From the NCBI GenBank assembly GCA_020201435.1, contig JAIVGS010000001.1, positions 1-54,759 of the forward strand: a stretch of DNA of 54,759 bases. Direction: 5' to 3'. Below the pieces are notes generated by a model. That model had not been told where the DNA came from. It saw only the letters and a program-made list of their open reading frames with translations, and ran no database searches. This DNA comes from Myxococcales bacterium (GTDB lineage: Bacteria > Myxococcota > Myxococcia > Myxococcales > 40CM-4-68-19). The position numbers and the translations under genes were made by a program. Positions 43,865-51,996 of this stretch are shown in pieces. The first letter of the stretch is position 1. Each line of letters begins with the position of its first letter.

Positions 43865-44533
43865 CTACTTGACCTTCACCCCGAGAGCGAGCCCTTCAGC
43901 AGTCGGGATCATCGTCGCGCGGAAGCGGCCGCCCTGTGCGAGCTCCTCGTTGAACTTGCGCAGCGCTTTTCGGCCTTCGTCGTCGCCGGGCAAGTGGATC
44001 TCGCCGAAACCGAAGGCGTTGTCCGCGAGGAGCAGCCCGCCCTCGCGCAGGTGATCGGCCGCCCACGCGAGGTACGCCGGATAGGAAACCTTGTCCGCGT
44101 CGACGAAGACGAGATCGAACGGGGCCTCGGCCTCGATCTCGGGCAGCTTCTCGATCGCCGCTCCGACGTGGACGTGCACCCGCGCCGCGACGCCGGCCTT
44201 GTGGAACGACTCGTTCGCCACCCGCGCGTGCTTCTCCGAGTACTCGAAGGTGTACAGCACGCCGTGCGGCGCCATCCCGCGCAACAGGCAGACGCCGCTG
44301 TAACCGCCGAGCGTCCCGATCTCGACCGCCTTCTGCGCTCCGGCCGCGCGCGCGAGCACCTCGAGGTGGAGGCCGTCGAACTTGCCGACCGCGATCGCCG
44401 GGAGGCCCTCGCGGATGCTGCGCTGGCGGATCTCGCTCAGGACCGCGTCCTCCGGACGAAAGACGCCCAGCGCCCACTCGTGCAGCGCGGGATTGCCCTG
44501 TCCGAAGCCTTTTTCCTCGGGAGATGAAGGCAT
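43865..44533 (-). CDS. Class I SAM-dependent O-methyltransferase
   Basis: 222 residues of the COG4122 (catechol/caffeoyl-CoA O-methyltransferase-like) family. Motif I VEIGTLGGYSGVCLLRG, TFEYSEKHARVA, and FDLVFVDADK with LLLADNAFGFG, which provide the metal-binding and catalytic Asp residues expected for a divalent-cation-dependent enzyme. Substrate unknown; small phenolics are usual for the family. A TAGAGT hexamer lies six bases before the start, and the next upstream gene ends 10 bases away. Confidence 0.9.
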   Translation of the reverse strand: MPSSPEEKGFGQGNPALHEWALGVFRPEDAVLSEIRQRSIREGLPAIAVGKFDGLHLEVLARAAGAQKAVEIGTLGGYSGVCLLRGMAPHGVLYTFEYSEKHARVANESFHKAGVAARVHVHVGAAIEKLPEIEAEAPFDLVFVDADKVSYPAYLAWAADHLREGGLLLADNAFGFGEIHLPGDDEGRKALRKFNEELAQGGRFRATMIPTAEGLALGVKVK

Positions 44534-44539
44534 GCCCGG

Positions 44540-44545
44540 ACTCTA
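44540..44545 (-). promoter_or_regulatory. Putative -10 element of a leaderless promoter (O-methyltransferase)
   Basis: TAGAGT on the minus strand, six bases before ATG 44533; it spans the stop codon of the upstream gene. Confidence 0.38.
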
Positions 44546-45397
44546 CTCCGGCCCGATGCGGAGCGTTTCCTGAACCATGCCGATCAGGTCGGCTCTGTAC
44601 ACTGCGACGTACGCGAGGCAACCGAGCGCCGCGAGGGCGAGAGCGGCATGCACCGCGCGGCCGATCGCAAGAGGCCGGATTGCGCGCAGCCGCCTGCCGC
44701 TGAGCAACGAAACGACCGCGCCGCCGGCGCAGATTTCCAGGATTGCGGCGCGCGGCGCGGGATCGACCTTCACCGAGAGCACCGCGAGGACCGCCAGGAC
44801 GGGCAGCACGACGTGCGTCTCCGGCGGGAGCGGCAACAGGCTCGAGCGCCGGCCGCTCCAGGCGAAGAACGCTGCGATCGCGAGAGCGAGAACGCCCGCC
44901 GCCCAGGCGAGGCGCTGTCGCCGCCGCAGGACGAGCGACTGGCCGGTGTTGATTCGTGAGAGCTCGCGGACCGCGGCGTCGCCGGCGGTCGCGGCCTTCG
45001 CGTACCAGGAGAGCGCCGCCGAGTAGTCGCGTTCCCGCGCGGCCGCGTCGCCGAGGCCGAGCCAGCTCCGCTCTTCCCAGACCGAGCCCGGGTAATCGCG
45101 AGCGAGGCGGGTGAACCAGGCGCGCGCGCCGTCGCGGTCGCCGGCGGCGAGGCGGGCGCTGCCGATCCAGTACTCGGCACGGTCGCGCTCGGCGAACGGA
45201 CCTTCGTCGATGAGCTCGGCGACCTGGCGGAAGGTGTCGGACGGGGGTCGCTCCGGATAGGTGCGGAGGAGATCGATGAAGCGGTCTTCGCGGGCGGCGG
45301 CCACCGCGTCGGACGGGGCGGTGTCAGACCCGCGTGATATGATCGGACTTGGGTGGGGCACGGGAGCCCCTAGTAGAAGGGCGAGAAAAAACTTCAC
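44543..45397 (-). CDS. TPR-containing membrane protein of unknown function
   Basis: 284 residues from GTG 45397, whose start overlaps the stop of the release-factor-like gene (GTGA). A hydrophobic N-terminus (VKFFLALLLGAPV) may be a signal or anchor. Residues about 35-140 form two or three TPR-like repeats (AEYWIGSARLAAGDRDGARAWF), and about 155-284 hold four membrane segments (LAWAAGVLALAIAAFF, VVLPVLAVLAVLSV and others). No enzymatic motif. The N-terminal in-frame piece SRGSDTAPS encodes a GGGTCTGACACC fragment also found in mutY on the other strand. Confidence 0.6.
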   Translation of the reverse strand: MKFFLALLLGAPVPHPSPIISRGSDTAPSDAVAAAREDRFIDLLRTYPERPPSDTFRQVAELIDEGPFAERDRAEYWIGSARLAAGDRDGARAWFTRLARDYPGSVWEERSWLGLGDAAARERDYSAALSWYAKAATAGDAAVRELSRINTGQSLVLRRRQRLAWAAGVLALAIAAFFAWSGRRSSLLPLPPETHVVLPVLAVLAVLSVKVDPAPRAAILEICAGGAVVSLLSGRRLRAIRPLAIGRAVHAALALAALGCLAYVAVYRADLIGMVQETLRIGPE

Positions 45398-45741
45398 TCG
45401 CCGAAGCCCCGCCGCAGCGCCTTCTTCGCCGCGTGCTTCTTTTTCGAATCGACACGCCGTTCCTTCGATGCGCGCGACGGCCGCGTCGGCCGGCGCGGCG
45501 GCGGCCGATACGCGCGCCGCTCGAGCTTCTCGCGCAGGCGCCCCAGCGCGATGCGCAGGTTTTGCGTCCGCGATCGCTCGTCTTTTCCTTCGACGGTGAT
45601 CCCCGACGGCCGATGCACCAGCCGCACCGCCGTCTCCGCCTTGTTCCGGTGCTGCCCGCCCGGCCCGCTCGCCCGATGCGCCTGCACCTCGCACTGCGCC
45701 AGCAGCGCGTCGTCGTCGAGCATCCAGTCGGGCGTTCCCAC
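45394..45741 (-). CDS. GGQ-containing peptide chain release factor-like protein
   Basis: 115 residues from GTG 45741. The catalytic loop RASGPGGQHRNKAETAV is the class I release factor GGQ motif, and the tail SKKKHAAKKALRRGFG is basic. There is no codon-recognition domain. It therefore resembles ArfB/YaeJ or ICT1-type ribosome-rescue peptidyl-tRNA hydrolases, or the stand-alone RF-1-domain proteins (C12orf65-like). The N-terminal LLAQCEVQAHRASGPGGQ favours the latter group. A TAGTCT hexamer lies six bases before the start. Confidence 0.85.
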   Translation of the reverse strand: MGTPDWMLDDDALLAQCEVQAHRASGPGGQHRNKAETAVRLVHRPSGITVEGKDERSRTQNLRIALGRLREKLERRAYRPPPRRPTRPSRASKERRVDSKKKHAAKKALRRGFGE

Positions 45742-45747
45742 GAACGC

Positions 45748-45753
45748 AGACTA
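45748..45753 (-). promoter_or_regulatory. Putative -10 element of a leaderless promoter (release-factor-like gene)
   Basis: TAGTCT on the minus strand, six bases before GTG 45741; it overlaps the stop codon of the pterin dehydratase gene. Confidence 0.4.
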
Positions 45754-46053
45754 TGCCATCTGGTCCTTGGCTGCCGCCTCGATCTGCCGCGCCAGGCGCA
45801 GGTCGCGATCGGTAATTCCGCCCTTGTCGTGGCTCGACAGCGTCAACGTCACCTTCGCGTACTGAATCAGGATGTCCGGGTGATGGTCGGCGCGTTCGGC
45901 CAGCTCGCCGACGGTACCGGCGAACGCCATCGCAGCCTTGAAACCCTTGAGATCGAACGTCTTCACGATCGCCTTCCCGTCCCGCTTCCACCCGGGCAGC
46001 TCCGACAGCGCGCTCTGGATCTCGCCGTCGCTCGACAAGCCTTTCTCGGCCAT
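45751..46053 (-). CDS. Pterin-4a-carbinolamine dehydratase
   Basis: 100 residues, complete. Signature ERADHHPDILIQYAKVTLTL with paired His, and ending DKGGITDRDLRLARQIE. It dehydrates 4a-hydroxytetrahydrobiopterin and can act as a moonlighting transcription cofactor in animals; in bacteria it often accompanies aromatic amino acid hydroxylases, none of which is seen here. Unlike most first genes in this window, it has a leader with an AAGGAA Shine-Dalgarno sequence. Confidence 0.93.
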   Translation of the reverse strand: MAEKGLSSDGEIQSALSELPGWKRDGKAIVKTFDLKGFKAAMAFAGTVGELAERADHHPDILIQYAKVTLTLSSHDKGGITDRDLRLARQIEAAAKDQMA

Positions 46054-46135
46054 GGCCGTTCCTTTCCGAAGGTCTGTACGACAAGGTATCCAACGGCCGC
46101 CCGCCGCGCAGCCTGTTTCCGCCGAAAAGTCCTGT

Positions 46136-46141
46136 TAGAAC
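46136..46141 (+). promoter_or_regulatory. Putative -10 element of a leaderless promoter (aminopeptidase P)
   Basis: TAGAAC ends seven bases before ATG 46149; no Shine-Dalgarno sequence. Confidence 0.36.
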
Positions 46142-46148
46142 AGAGCGC

Positions 46149-47495
46149 ATGCCCGTCACCCCCGCTTTCGACGCCAAGGTGCACAAGGCCCGACGCGACG
46201 AAGTCCTCCGGCGAATGCGCGAGATGGCCCCCACCGGCGCCGTCGCGGTCTTTCCCGGGATGCCGGTCGCCACCCGCAACAGCGACGTCGAGCACCCCTA
46301 CCGCGCCGACAGCGACCTCTTCTTTCTCACCGGTTTCGAGGAGCCCGAGGCCGTCGCGGTGCTCTCCACGCAGGGCGAAAAACCGTTCACGCTCTTCGTC
46401 CGTCCGCGCGACAAGGAGCGCGAGATCTGGAACGGCCGCCGCGCCGGCGTCGAGGGCGCGGTGAAGTCGTTCGGCGCCGACCAGGCGTTCGAGGTCGGCA
46501 AGCTCGACGAGGAGCTGCCGAAGTTGATCGGCGCCGCGCGGACGCTCTTCTACCGATTCGGCGGCGACGACCCCGACTTCGACTCCCGCCTCGGCCGGAT
46601 GCTGCGCAGCCTGCGGATGCGCGCGCGGGCCGGGATCGACGCGCCCACCCGGATCGAGGATCCCGGCCAGATCGTCCACGAGCTGCGCCTGCGGAAAGAA
46701 CCGCTCGAGATCGATACCCTGCGCAAGGCGGTCGAGCTGACCCGCCGCGGCCACGTCGCCGCGATGAAGACCGGACGCCCCGGCACCAACGAATACGAGC
46801 TGCATGCCGTCCTCGAGCGGGAATTCCGCCACGGCGGCGGCCGCGGCTGGGGCTACTACCCGATCGTCGCCGCGGGCGAGAACGCGACCGTCCTGCATTA
46901 CAACGACAACCGCGCGCCGGTCCGCGAGGGGGAGCTGGTGCTCATCGACGCCGGCGCTGAAGCCGACCTCTACACCGCCGACGTCACCCGCACCTGGCCC
47001 GCGTCGGGAAAATTCTCGCCGTCCCAGCGCGCGTGCTACCAGCTCGTCCTCGACGCCGCGGACGCCTGCATCGCGGCGACCAGGCCGGGCGAGACGATCG
47101 AGGGGCTGCACGACAAAGCCGTCCGCATCCTGACCGAGGGCATGGTCAAACTCGGCCTCCTGCGCGGCGACGTCGACGCGCTGATCAAGGACAACGCCTT
47201 CCGTCGCTACTACATGCACCGCACCAGCCACTGGCTCGGCCTCGACGTGCATGACGTCGGCAACTACCGCACCCCTGACGGCCAGCCTCGCCCGCTCGAA
47301 CCGGGCATGGTCTTCACCATCGAACCGGGTCTCTACATCGCCTCCGACGACGACCAGGCCCCACCCGAGCTGCGGGGAATCGGCATCCGGATCGAGGACG
47401 ACATCCTCGTCACCGCGCAGGGCCACGACAACCTGACCCGCGACATCCCGCGCACGGTCGCCGACGTCGAAGCCGCTACTTCTTATCGCCCTTGA
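46149..47495 (+). CDS. pepP: Xaa-Pro aminopeptidase (aminopeptidase P)
   Basis: 448 residues. The N-terminal creatinase-like domain (FPGMPVATRNSDVEHPYRAD, FFLTGFEEPEAV) and the C-terminal pita-bread fold carry the dinuclear metal ligands: LIDAGAEADLYTADVTR, HWLGLDVHDVG, MVFTIEPGLY and IRIEDDILV. It removes an N-terminal residue preceding proline. Length and motifs fit the cytoplasmic PepP class. Its 3' end overlaps the convergent small ORF by 20 bases. Confidence 0.96.
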   Translation: MPVTPAFDAKVHKARRDEVLRRMREMAPTGAVAVFPGMPVATRNSDVEHPYRADSDLFFLTGFEEPEAVAVLSTQGEKPFTLFVRPRDKEREIWNGRRAGVEGAVKSFGADQAFEVGKLDEELPKLIGAARTLFYRFGGDDPDFDSRLGRMLRSLRMRARAGIDAPTRIEDPGQIVHELRLRKEPLEIDTLRKAVELTRRGHVAAMKTGRPGTNEYELHAVLEREFRHGGGRGWGYYPIVAAGENATVLHYNDNRAPVREGELVLIDAGAEADLYTADVTRTWPASGKFSPSQRACYQLVLDAADACIAATRPGETIEGLHDKAVRILTEGMVKLGLLRGDVDALIKDNAFRRYYMHRTSHWLGLDVHDVGNYRTPDGQPRPLEPGMVFTIEPGLYIASDDDQAPPELRGIGIRIEDDILVTAQGHDNLTRDIPRTVADVEAATSYRP

Positions 47496-47736
47496 CCTTC
47501 TGCGTCTTCTTGCCCTCGGGCTCGTACGGGTCGATCAACTCGCCGTACTTGACCAGATCCCCCGTCGCCTTGAACTCTTCGATCGAGATGAGCACCTCGG
47601 TATCCGCGCCGGTGAAGCCGACGCCGAGCAGGCCCTCCTCGGGCATGTCGGCGCGATACATCTCCAGCCCTTTCTGCATCAGCGGGCCGATCTCCTGGAC
47701 GTACTGCTCGACGCTGTGCACGCGGATCCGCTTCAT
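47476..47736 (-). CDS. Hypothetical small acidic protein
   Basis: 86 residues from ATG 47736. MKRIRVHSVEQYVQEIGPLM, EEGLLGVGFTGADTEVLI and a lysine-rich end GKKTQKVKGDKK. No signal or membrane segment and no family recognised; codon pattern and a TAAACA hexamer nine bases upstream support a real gene. Divergent from mutY with only eight bases between starts, and overlapping the pepP 3' end by 20 bases. Confidence 0.65.
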   Translation of the reverse strand: MKRIRVHSVEQYVQEIGPLMQKGLEMYRADMPEEGLLGVGFTGADTEVLISIEEFKATGDLVKYGELIDPYEPEGKKTQKVKGDKK

Positions 47737-47744
47737 GGGCGCGC

Positions 47745-48734
47745 ATGTTTAGCACGAAGCTGCTGCGCTGGTTCCGCAAAGCGAAACGGCCGCTGCCCTG
47801 GCGGACCGAGCCGCGCGACCCGTATCGGACGTGGATCAGCGAGGTCATGCTCCAGCAGACGCGCGTCGACGTCGTGATCCCGTACTACCAGCGCTTCCTG
47901 AACCGTTTTCCGACGTTGCAGTCGCTGGCCCGGGCGCCGCTCGACGACGTCCTCGCCCTCTGGAGCGGCCTCGGCTACTACCGCCGTGCCCGCAACTTGC
48001 ACAAAGCGGCGCGTGCCGCGCAGAACGGCCTTCCGGCGACGGCTCACGAGCTGCGCGCGCTCCCCGGATTCGGTCCGTACACCGCCGCCGCGGTCGCCTC
48101 GCTCGCGCACAACGAGGACGTCGCGCTCGTCGACGGCAACGTCGCTCGCGTCCTCGCTCGCGTCTTCCGCCTGGAAGGCGACGCCCGCGCAAAGTCGTGG
48201 AAGATCGCCGAAGAGCTGTTGCCGCGCGGCCACGCCGGCGAGTTCAACGAGGCGCTGATGGAGCTCGGGGCGACGGTGTGCACCCCCCGCGCCCCGAATT
48301 GTACAAATTGTACGATTCGTATGAGTTGCCTCGGCCGAGACACCCCCGAGCGGTTCCCCGAGCCGAAGAAACGCCCCGACCGGCCGCTTCTCGAATGGAA
48401 AGCCGTCGCCCTCCGCCGCCGCGACGGGGCGATCCTCCTCGCCCGCCGCCCACCCGACTCGCTGTTCGCTGGAATGTGGGACCTTCCGATGTCAGACCCG
48501 GGTGCCAGACTGCCAAAATGGCCGGGCGTCCGCGTGCGGGGTCGGCTCGAAGACCGCGGCGTCGTCGCCCAGACGCTCACCCACCGCGAAGTCCGCGTGG
48601 CAATCCGGGCCGGCCATGCCAGCGGGGCGCCGAAAACCGACTCGCTCAAGTGGGTCGCGCCGAACGACCTGCACCAGCTCGGCCTCTCTTCGCTCGCGCG
48701 CAAGTCGCTGCGCAAGGCCGGCATCGCCTGTTGA
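47745..48734 (+). CDS. mutY: A/G-specific adenine glycosylase
   Basis: 329 residues. Catalytic helix WISEVMLQQTRVDVV with the Glu, helix-hairpin-helix LPGFGPYTAAAVASLA, catalytic Asp130 in VDGNVARV, and a 4Fe-4S motif C-x6-C-x2-C-x5-C (C179, C186, C189, C195). The C-terminal NUDIX-like domain that recognises 8-oxoG follows (ALRRRDGAILLARRP, FAGMWDLP). It removes A paired with 8-oxoguanine. Two odd AT-rich or repeat-derived pieces lie inside: TTGTACAAATTGTACGA in the cluster loop and ATGTCAGACCCGGG in the NUDIX domain, both in frame. Confidence 0.95.
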   Translation: MFSTKLLRWFRKAKRPLPWRTEPRDPYRTWISEVMLQQTRVDVVIPYYQRFLNRFPTLQSLARAPLDDVLALWSGLGYYRRARNLHKAARAAQNGLPATAHELRALPGFGPYTAAAVASLAHNEDVALVDGNVARVLARVFRLEGDARAKSWKIAEELLPRGHAGEFNEALMELGATVCTPRAPNCTNCTIRMSCLGRDTPERFPEPKKRPDRPLLEWKAVALRRRDGAILLARRPPDSLFAGMWDLPMSDPGARLPKWPGVRVRGRLEDRGVVAQTLTHREVRVAIRAGHASGAPKTDSLKWVAPNDLHQLGLSSLARKSLRKAGIAC

Positions 48735-48768
48735 CATCGGCCCGCCCTTCAAAGACCTTCCGCCTCTC

Positions 48769-50127
48769 GTGCTCGCCGCCCTTCTCCTCGCGCAGATCCT
48801 CCAACCGGTGCGGCCCGTGGAGCCGCCGGCGCGGTCCTCGATCCGCGAGCCGCTGCCGGCACCCGTTCCCGAGGCGCCGCCGGAAGGGCCCGTCCTCCCG
48901 CTCGCCGAAGCCCTCGCCCAGCTCCGCGACCGGTCGCCCGATCTCGCGGTCGCCCTCGAGCGCGTCACCCAGGCGCAGAACAACGTCCAGCGCGCGTGGG
49001 CCACCGTCCAGCCGACGCTGACCGCGACCGGCACCGTCACCCACAACTCGTACTCCGGCGCGTACATCGACTACTCGCGCCTTTCGATCACCAGCACCGG
49101 CCCCAACACGCAGTCGGCGGCGATCAACTTCAACTGGAACATCTTCAACTACCGCGCCGTCCCGGCGCTGCAGACCGCTTACCAGCAGGTCGAGGTCGCG
49201 CGCCTCACCGAGACCCAGCAGCGGCGCGAGCTGCTGCTCGACGTCGCCTCGACGTATTACGCCGGCCTCGCCCTCAAGGAGCTCGCGGCGGTCGCGGCGC
49301 GGCAGGCGAAAGCGACCCGCGATCACGCGATCGAAGCGCAAGCCCGCTACGAAGCCGGCCTGATCCAGCTCTCGGCCGCCCTGCGCGCGCGGATCGACTA
49401 CCTCCGCGCCGACCAGGAAACGCGCCGCGCCCAGTTCAACTACGCGGCCTCCAGGAGCCAGCTCGCCGCGCTCCTCGACCGCCGCGACACGGCCTTCGAG
49501 CTGGCTCCTCCCGCCCAGCCGCCGGAGGAGATCCGCGGCGCGTTCAAGGACCTGATCGCCAAGGCCCTCGAGGAGCGGCCGGAGATGGCCGCCGCGCGCG
49601 CCAACGAGGAGATCGCGGCGCGCCTCAAGACCGACGCCTGGGCGCAGTTCCTCCCGTCTCTGGCGCTCACCGCCAACGCCCGCTACAACCACCCGGTGGC
49701 CGCCTCGACCATCGACGCCAGCACCTGGGCGTTCGCGCTGACGATCACCCTGCCGATCTACGACGGAGGCTTCCGCTATGTGGCGCTCAAGGACGCCGAC
49801 AGCCAGATGCGGCAGGCCCGCGCCCAGACGCGCAGCGAAGCCTCGCGGATCGAGGACGAGCTGCGGCGCGCCCAGCTCGATCTCGAGTCGGCCCGCGCCC
49901 TGCGCGACGAGGCCGAGCAGGCGCTGGCCGCCTCGCGCGAAAACGAGCGGCTCGTCCGCGCCCAGTTCGCCGCCGGGACCGCGTCGCAGGTCGAGGTCTC
50001 CGACGCCGAGGCCGCGCTCTTCCAGAGCGAATCGACGGCGCTGCAGCAGCGCCTCTCGGTCCAGATCGCGGCGCTGCGGGTCGCGAAGGCCGTCGGGGCC
50101 TTCGATCTCCCGGAGGCCGCGAAGTGA
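48769..50127 (+). CDS. TolC-family outer membrane channel protein
   Basis: 452 residues from GTG 48769; VLAALLLAQILQP looks like a short signal. The body has the two-fold OEP layout: long helices (RVTQAQNNVQRAWATVQP; RQAKATRDHAIEAQARYEAG) alternating with beta strands (LTATGTVTHNSYSG; SLALTANARYNHP), and VSDAEAALFQSE in the second helical hairpin. It would form a trimeric export duct. No RND or ABC pump follows; instead ExbB, ExbD and TonB-like genes do, with GTGA overlap to the first. Probably co-transcribed with mutY, 34 bases upstream. Confidence 0.88.
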   Translation: MLAALLLAQILQPVRPVEPPARSSIREPLPAPVPEAPPEGPVLPLAEALAQLRDRSPDLAVALERVTQAQNNVQRAWATVQPTLTATGTVTHNSYSGAYIDYSRLSITSTGPNTQSAAINFNWNIFNYRAVPALQTAYQQVEVARLTETQQRRELLLDVASTYYAGLALKELAAVAARQAKATRDHAIEAQARYEAGLIQLSAALRARIDYLRADQETRRAQFNYAASRSQLAALLDRRDTAFELAPPAQPPEEIRGAFKDLIAKALEERPEMAAARANEEIAARLKTDAWAQFLPSLALTANARYNHPVAASTIDASTWAFALTITLPIYDGGFRYVALKDADSQMRQARAQTRSEASRIEDELRRAQLDLESARALRDEAEQALAASRENERLVRAQFAAGTASQVEVSDAEAALFQSESTALQQRLSVQIAALRVAKAVGAFDLPEAAK

Positions 50128-50762
50128 TCGCCGAGAAACTGCTCGCCTTCACGCTGCTCGGCGCAAACTGGGTCCTCTGGCTCCTGCTCGCGCTCTCGGT
50201 GCTCTCGGTCGCGGTGATGGTCGAGCGCGCCCTCTACTTCGGCCGCCGCCGGATGTCGAAGACCTTTCCGGAGCTCTTGAAGCGCTGCCAGAGCGGAGAT
50301 CTCTCGGGCGCGGCGTCGCTCGCGGTCAGCGACTCGATGGAGGCCGAGGTGGTGCGCGCCGCCGCCGGCGTCGCTGCCGGCGGACACGAGGCCGTCGAGA
50401 AGGCGGTGCAATCGACGATCGACCGCCGCCGGCTCGAGTACGAACAGTGGCTCTTCGTCCTCGGCACGCTCGGGAACAACGCCCCGTTCATCGGGCTCTT
50501 CGGCACCGTGCTCGGCATCATCCGCGCCTTCGCCGACCTGGCCGTCGCCAACCGCGGAGGCGGCTCGAGCACGGCCGGCACGGTCATGGCCGGCATCTCG
50601 GAGGCGCTGGTCGCGACCGCGGTCGGCCTCTTCGTCGCCATCCCCGCCGTGCTCGCCTTCAACATCTTCCAGCGGCTCCTCAAGCGCGTGATCGGTCGCT
50701 CCAACGCGCTCGGCAACGCGATCGCCTCCGGCCTCCACGTGGCCCGCAACAAGAGCGCGTAA
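50124..50762 (+). CDS. ExbB/TolQ/MotA-family proton channel protein
   Basis: 212 residues from GTG 50124, overlapping the TolC stop, with CGGAGG upstream. Three membrane segments: VLWLLLALSVLSVAVMVE near the N-terminus, then NAPFIGLFGTVLGIIRAF and EALVATAVGLFVAIPAVLAF, the two conserved helices of the MotA/TolQ/ExbB domain. Uses the proton gradient with ExbD to drive TonB-dependent or Tol processes. Subfamily ExbB is favoured by the tonB-like gene downstream. Confidence 0.93.
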   Translation: MIAEKLLAFTLLGANWVLWLLLALSVLSVAVMVERALYFGRRRMSKTFPELLKRCQSGDLSGAASLAVSDSMEAEVVRAAAGVAAGGHEAVEKAVQSTIDRRRLEYEQWLFVLGTLGNNAPFIGLFGTVLGIIRAFADLAVANRGGGSSTAGTVMAGISEALVATAVGLFVAIPAVLAFNIFQRLLKRVIGRSNALGNAIASGLHVARNKSA

Positions 50763-51173
50763 ATGGCTGGAAACATTACAGAACCCGAGGACGAGGGGAT
50801 CAACGGCATCAACGTCACCCCGCTCGTCGACATCACCCTCGTGCTGTTGATCATCTTCATGGTGACGGCGTCGTACATCGTGAAGGAGACGATCGAGGTC
50901 GAGCTGCCGCGCGCGGCCCACGGCGGCGAGACCGTGCAGAAGACGTTCGCGCTGCTCGTCACCAGGGACGGAAAGACGTACCTGAACGGGGCGCCGGTCG
51001 ACGACACCGGCCTCGTGGCCGCGGTCAACGACGCGCGGTCGAAGGGCGAGGACGTCCAGGCGATCGTCGGCGCCGACAAGAACGCGACCCACGGGATGGT
51101 GACGCACCTGCTCGACGTCCTCAAAGGCGCGGGCGTGATCAAGTTCGCCATCCAGATCGAGAAGCAGGAGTGA
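50763..51173 (+). CDS. ExbD/TolR-family protein
   Basis: 136 residues starting at the base after the ExbB stop. A short cytoplasmic start (MAGNITEPEDEGINGINVTPLVD) leads into a single membrane helix; the Asp in NVTPLVDITLVLLIIFM is the conserved proton-carrying residue of ExbD/TolR. The periplasmic part is the usual ferredoxin-like domain (ALLVTRDGKTYLNG, IVGADKNATHGMVT). Overlaps the tonB-like gene by GTGA. Confidence 0.95.
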   Translation: MAGNITEPEDEGINGINVTPLVDITLVLLIIFMVTASYIVKETIEVELPRAAHGGETVQKTFALLVTRDGKTYLNGAPVDDTGLVAAVNDARSKGEDVQAIVGADKNATHGMVTHLLDVLKGAGVIKFAIQIEKQE

Positions 51174-51883
51174 CCCGCGCGCTGGCCATCTCGCTGGTCG
51201 TGCATCTCGCCATCGCGGGACTGATGGCGCGGCTCTCGCTGCGGGCGCCGCACGCCCGGCAGCAGGCCTTGCAGATCGCGGTGGTCGAGAAAGTCGCCGC
51301 GCGCGAGGCGCCGCCGCCTCCCCCACCGCCGCGCAAGCCGTTGAGAGTGGCGCGCGCGCAGGCGAGCTCGCCGCTGCCCGCGCCGCCTACGAAGGCGCCG
51401 CCCCCGCCGGCGACCGAAGCCAGGACCCAAACCCAGGCCCCCGTGATCATCACCGGAATTACGCTGGAGAGCACGACCCAGGGCGGCGACTTTGCGGTCG
51501 GCGTCGGCAACACGCTGCAAGGGACGCCGTCACAGGTCGCGCGCCCGCCCGAGGAAGCGAAGCCCTACAAGGCCGAGAAGTACGCTCCCGCGGCGCAGGT
51601 GACCGAGCTGCCGCGGCCGCTCAACGGCGAGTCGATCAACCTGCGCAAGTACTACCCGCCGCAGGCGCTGAAGGACGGCTTCGAGGGCGACGTCCGGCTG
51701 CGGATCCTGATCGACTCCGACGGCTCGGTGGCCAAAGTCGACATCATCCAGGAGCCGGGCGAAGGCCTCGGCGAAGCCGCCGCCCGCATGGTCAAGTCCG
51801 AATACCGTTTCTCGCCCGCCACCGTGAACGGCACGCCGGTCGCGACGACGGTGCCATTCACAGTGCACTTCACGATCAACTGA
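51170..51883 (+). CDS. TonB-family energy transducer
   Basis: 237 residues from GTG 51170. N-terminal membrane anchor (LAISLVVHLAIAGLMARL), a proline-rich periplasmic span (PPPPPPPRKPLR and PAPPTKAPPPP) and a C-terminal TonB domain (NLRKYYPPQALKDGFEGDVR, DSDGSVAKVDIIQEPGEGLG, YRFSPATVNGTPV). Transmits the proton-motive force from ExbBD to outer-membrane receptors. No TonB-dependent receptor is encoded nearby; the outer-membrane partner in this operon is the TolC-family protein. Confidence 0.93.
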   Translation: MTRALAISLVVHLAIAGLMARLSLRAPHARQQALQIAVVEKVAAREAPPPPPPPRKPLRVARAQASSPLPAPPTKAPPPPATEARTQTQAPVIITGITLESTTQGGDFAVGVGNTLQGTPSQVARPPEEAKPYKAEKYAPAAQVTELPRPLNGESINLRKYYPPQALKDGFEGDVRLRILIDSDGSVAKVDIIQEPGEGLGEAAARMVKSEYRFSPATVNGTPVATTVPFTVHFTIN

Positions 51884-51996
51884 AAAGCGCACCGCGAAGG
51901 CGCGAAGACGCGAAGTGGTTGGGTTTGGCAACCAACGCCGCTCCACAATGACCCGGTGACCTTAGCGCCTTCTGCCTTCGCGCTGAGATTTTGCTT
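51884..51996. repeat. Long imperfect inverted repeat between convergent genes, copy 3
   Basis: Left arm AAAGCGCACCGCGAAGGCGC (then CGCGAAGACGCGAAG), identical in its core to copy 1; the right arm is degraded (CCTTAGCGCCTTCTGCCTTC then GCGCTGAGATTTTGC). It spans the whole gap between the tonB and ROK stop codons. Confidence 0.82.

Noticed and set aside
49786-51326. Long minus-strand ORFs across the TonB operon
   Set aside because: Shadows of ExbB/ExbD/TonB, which carry family motifs and tight start/stop overlaps.
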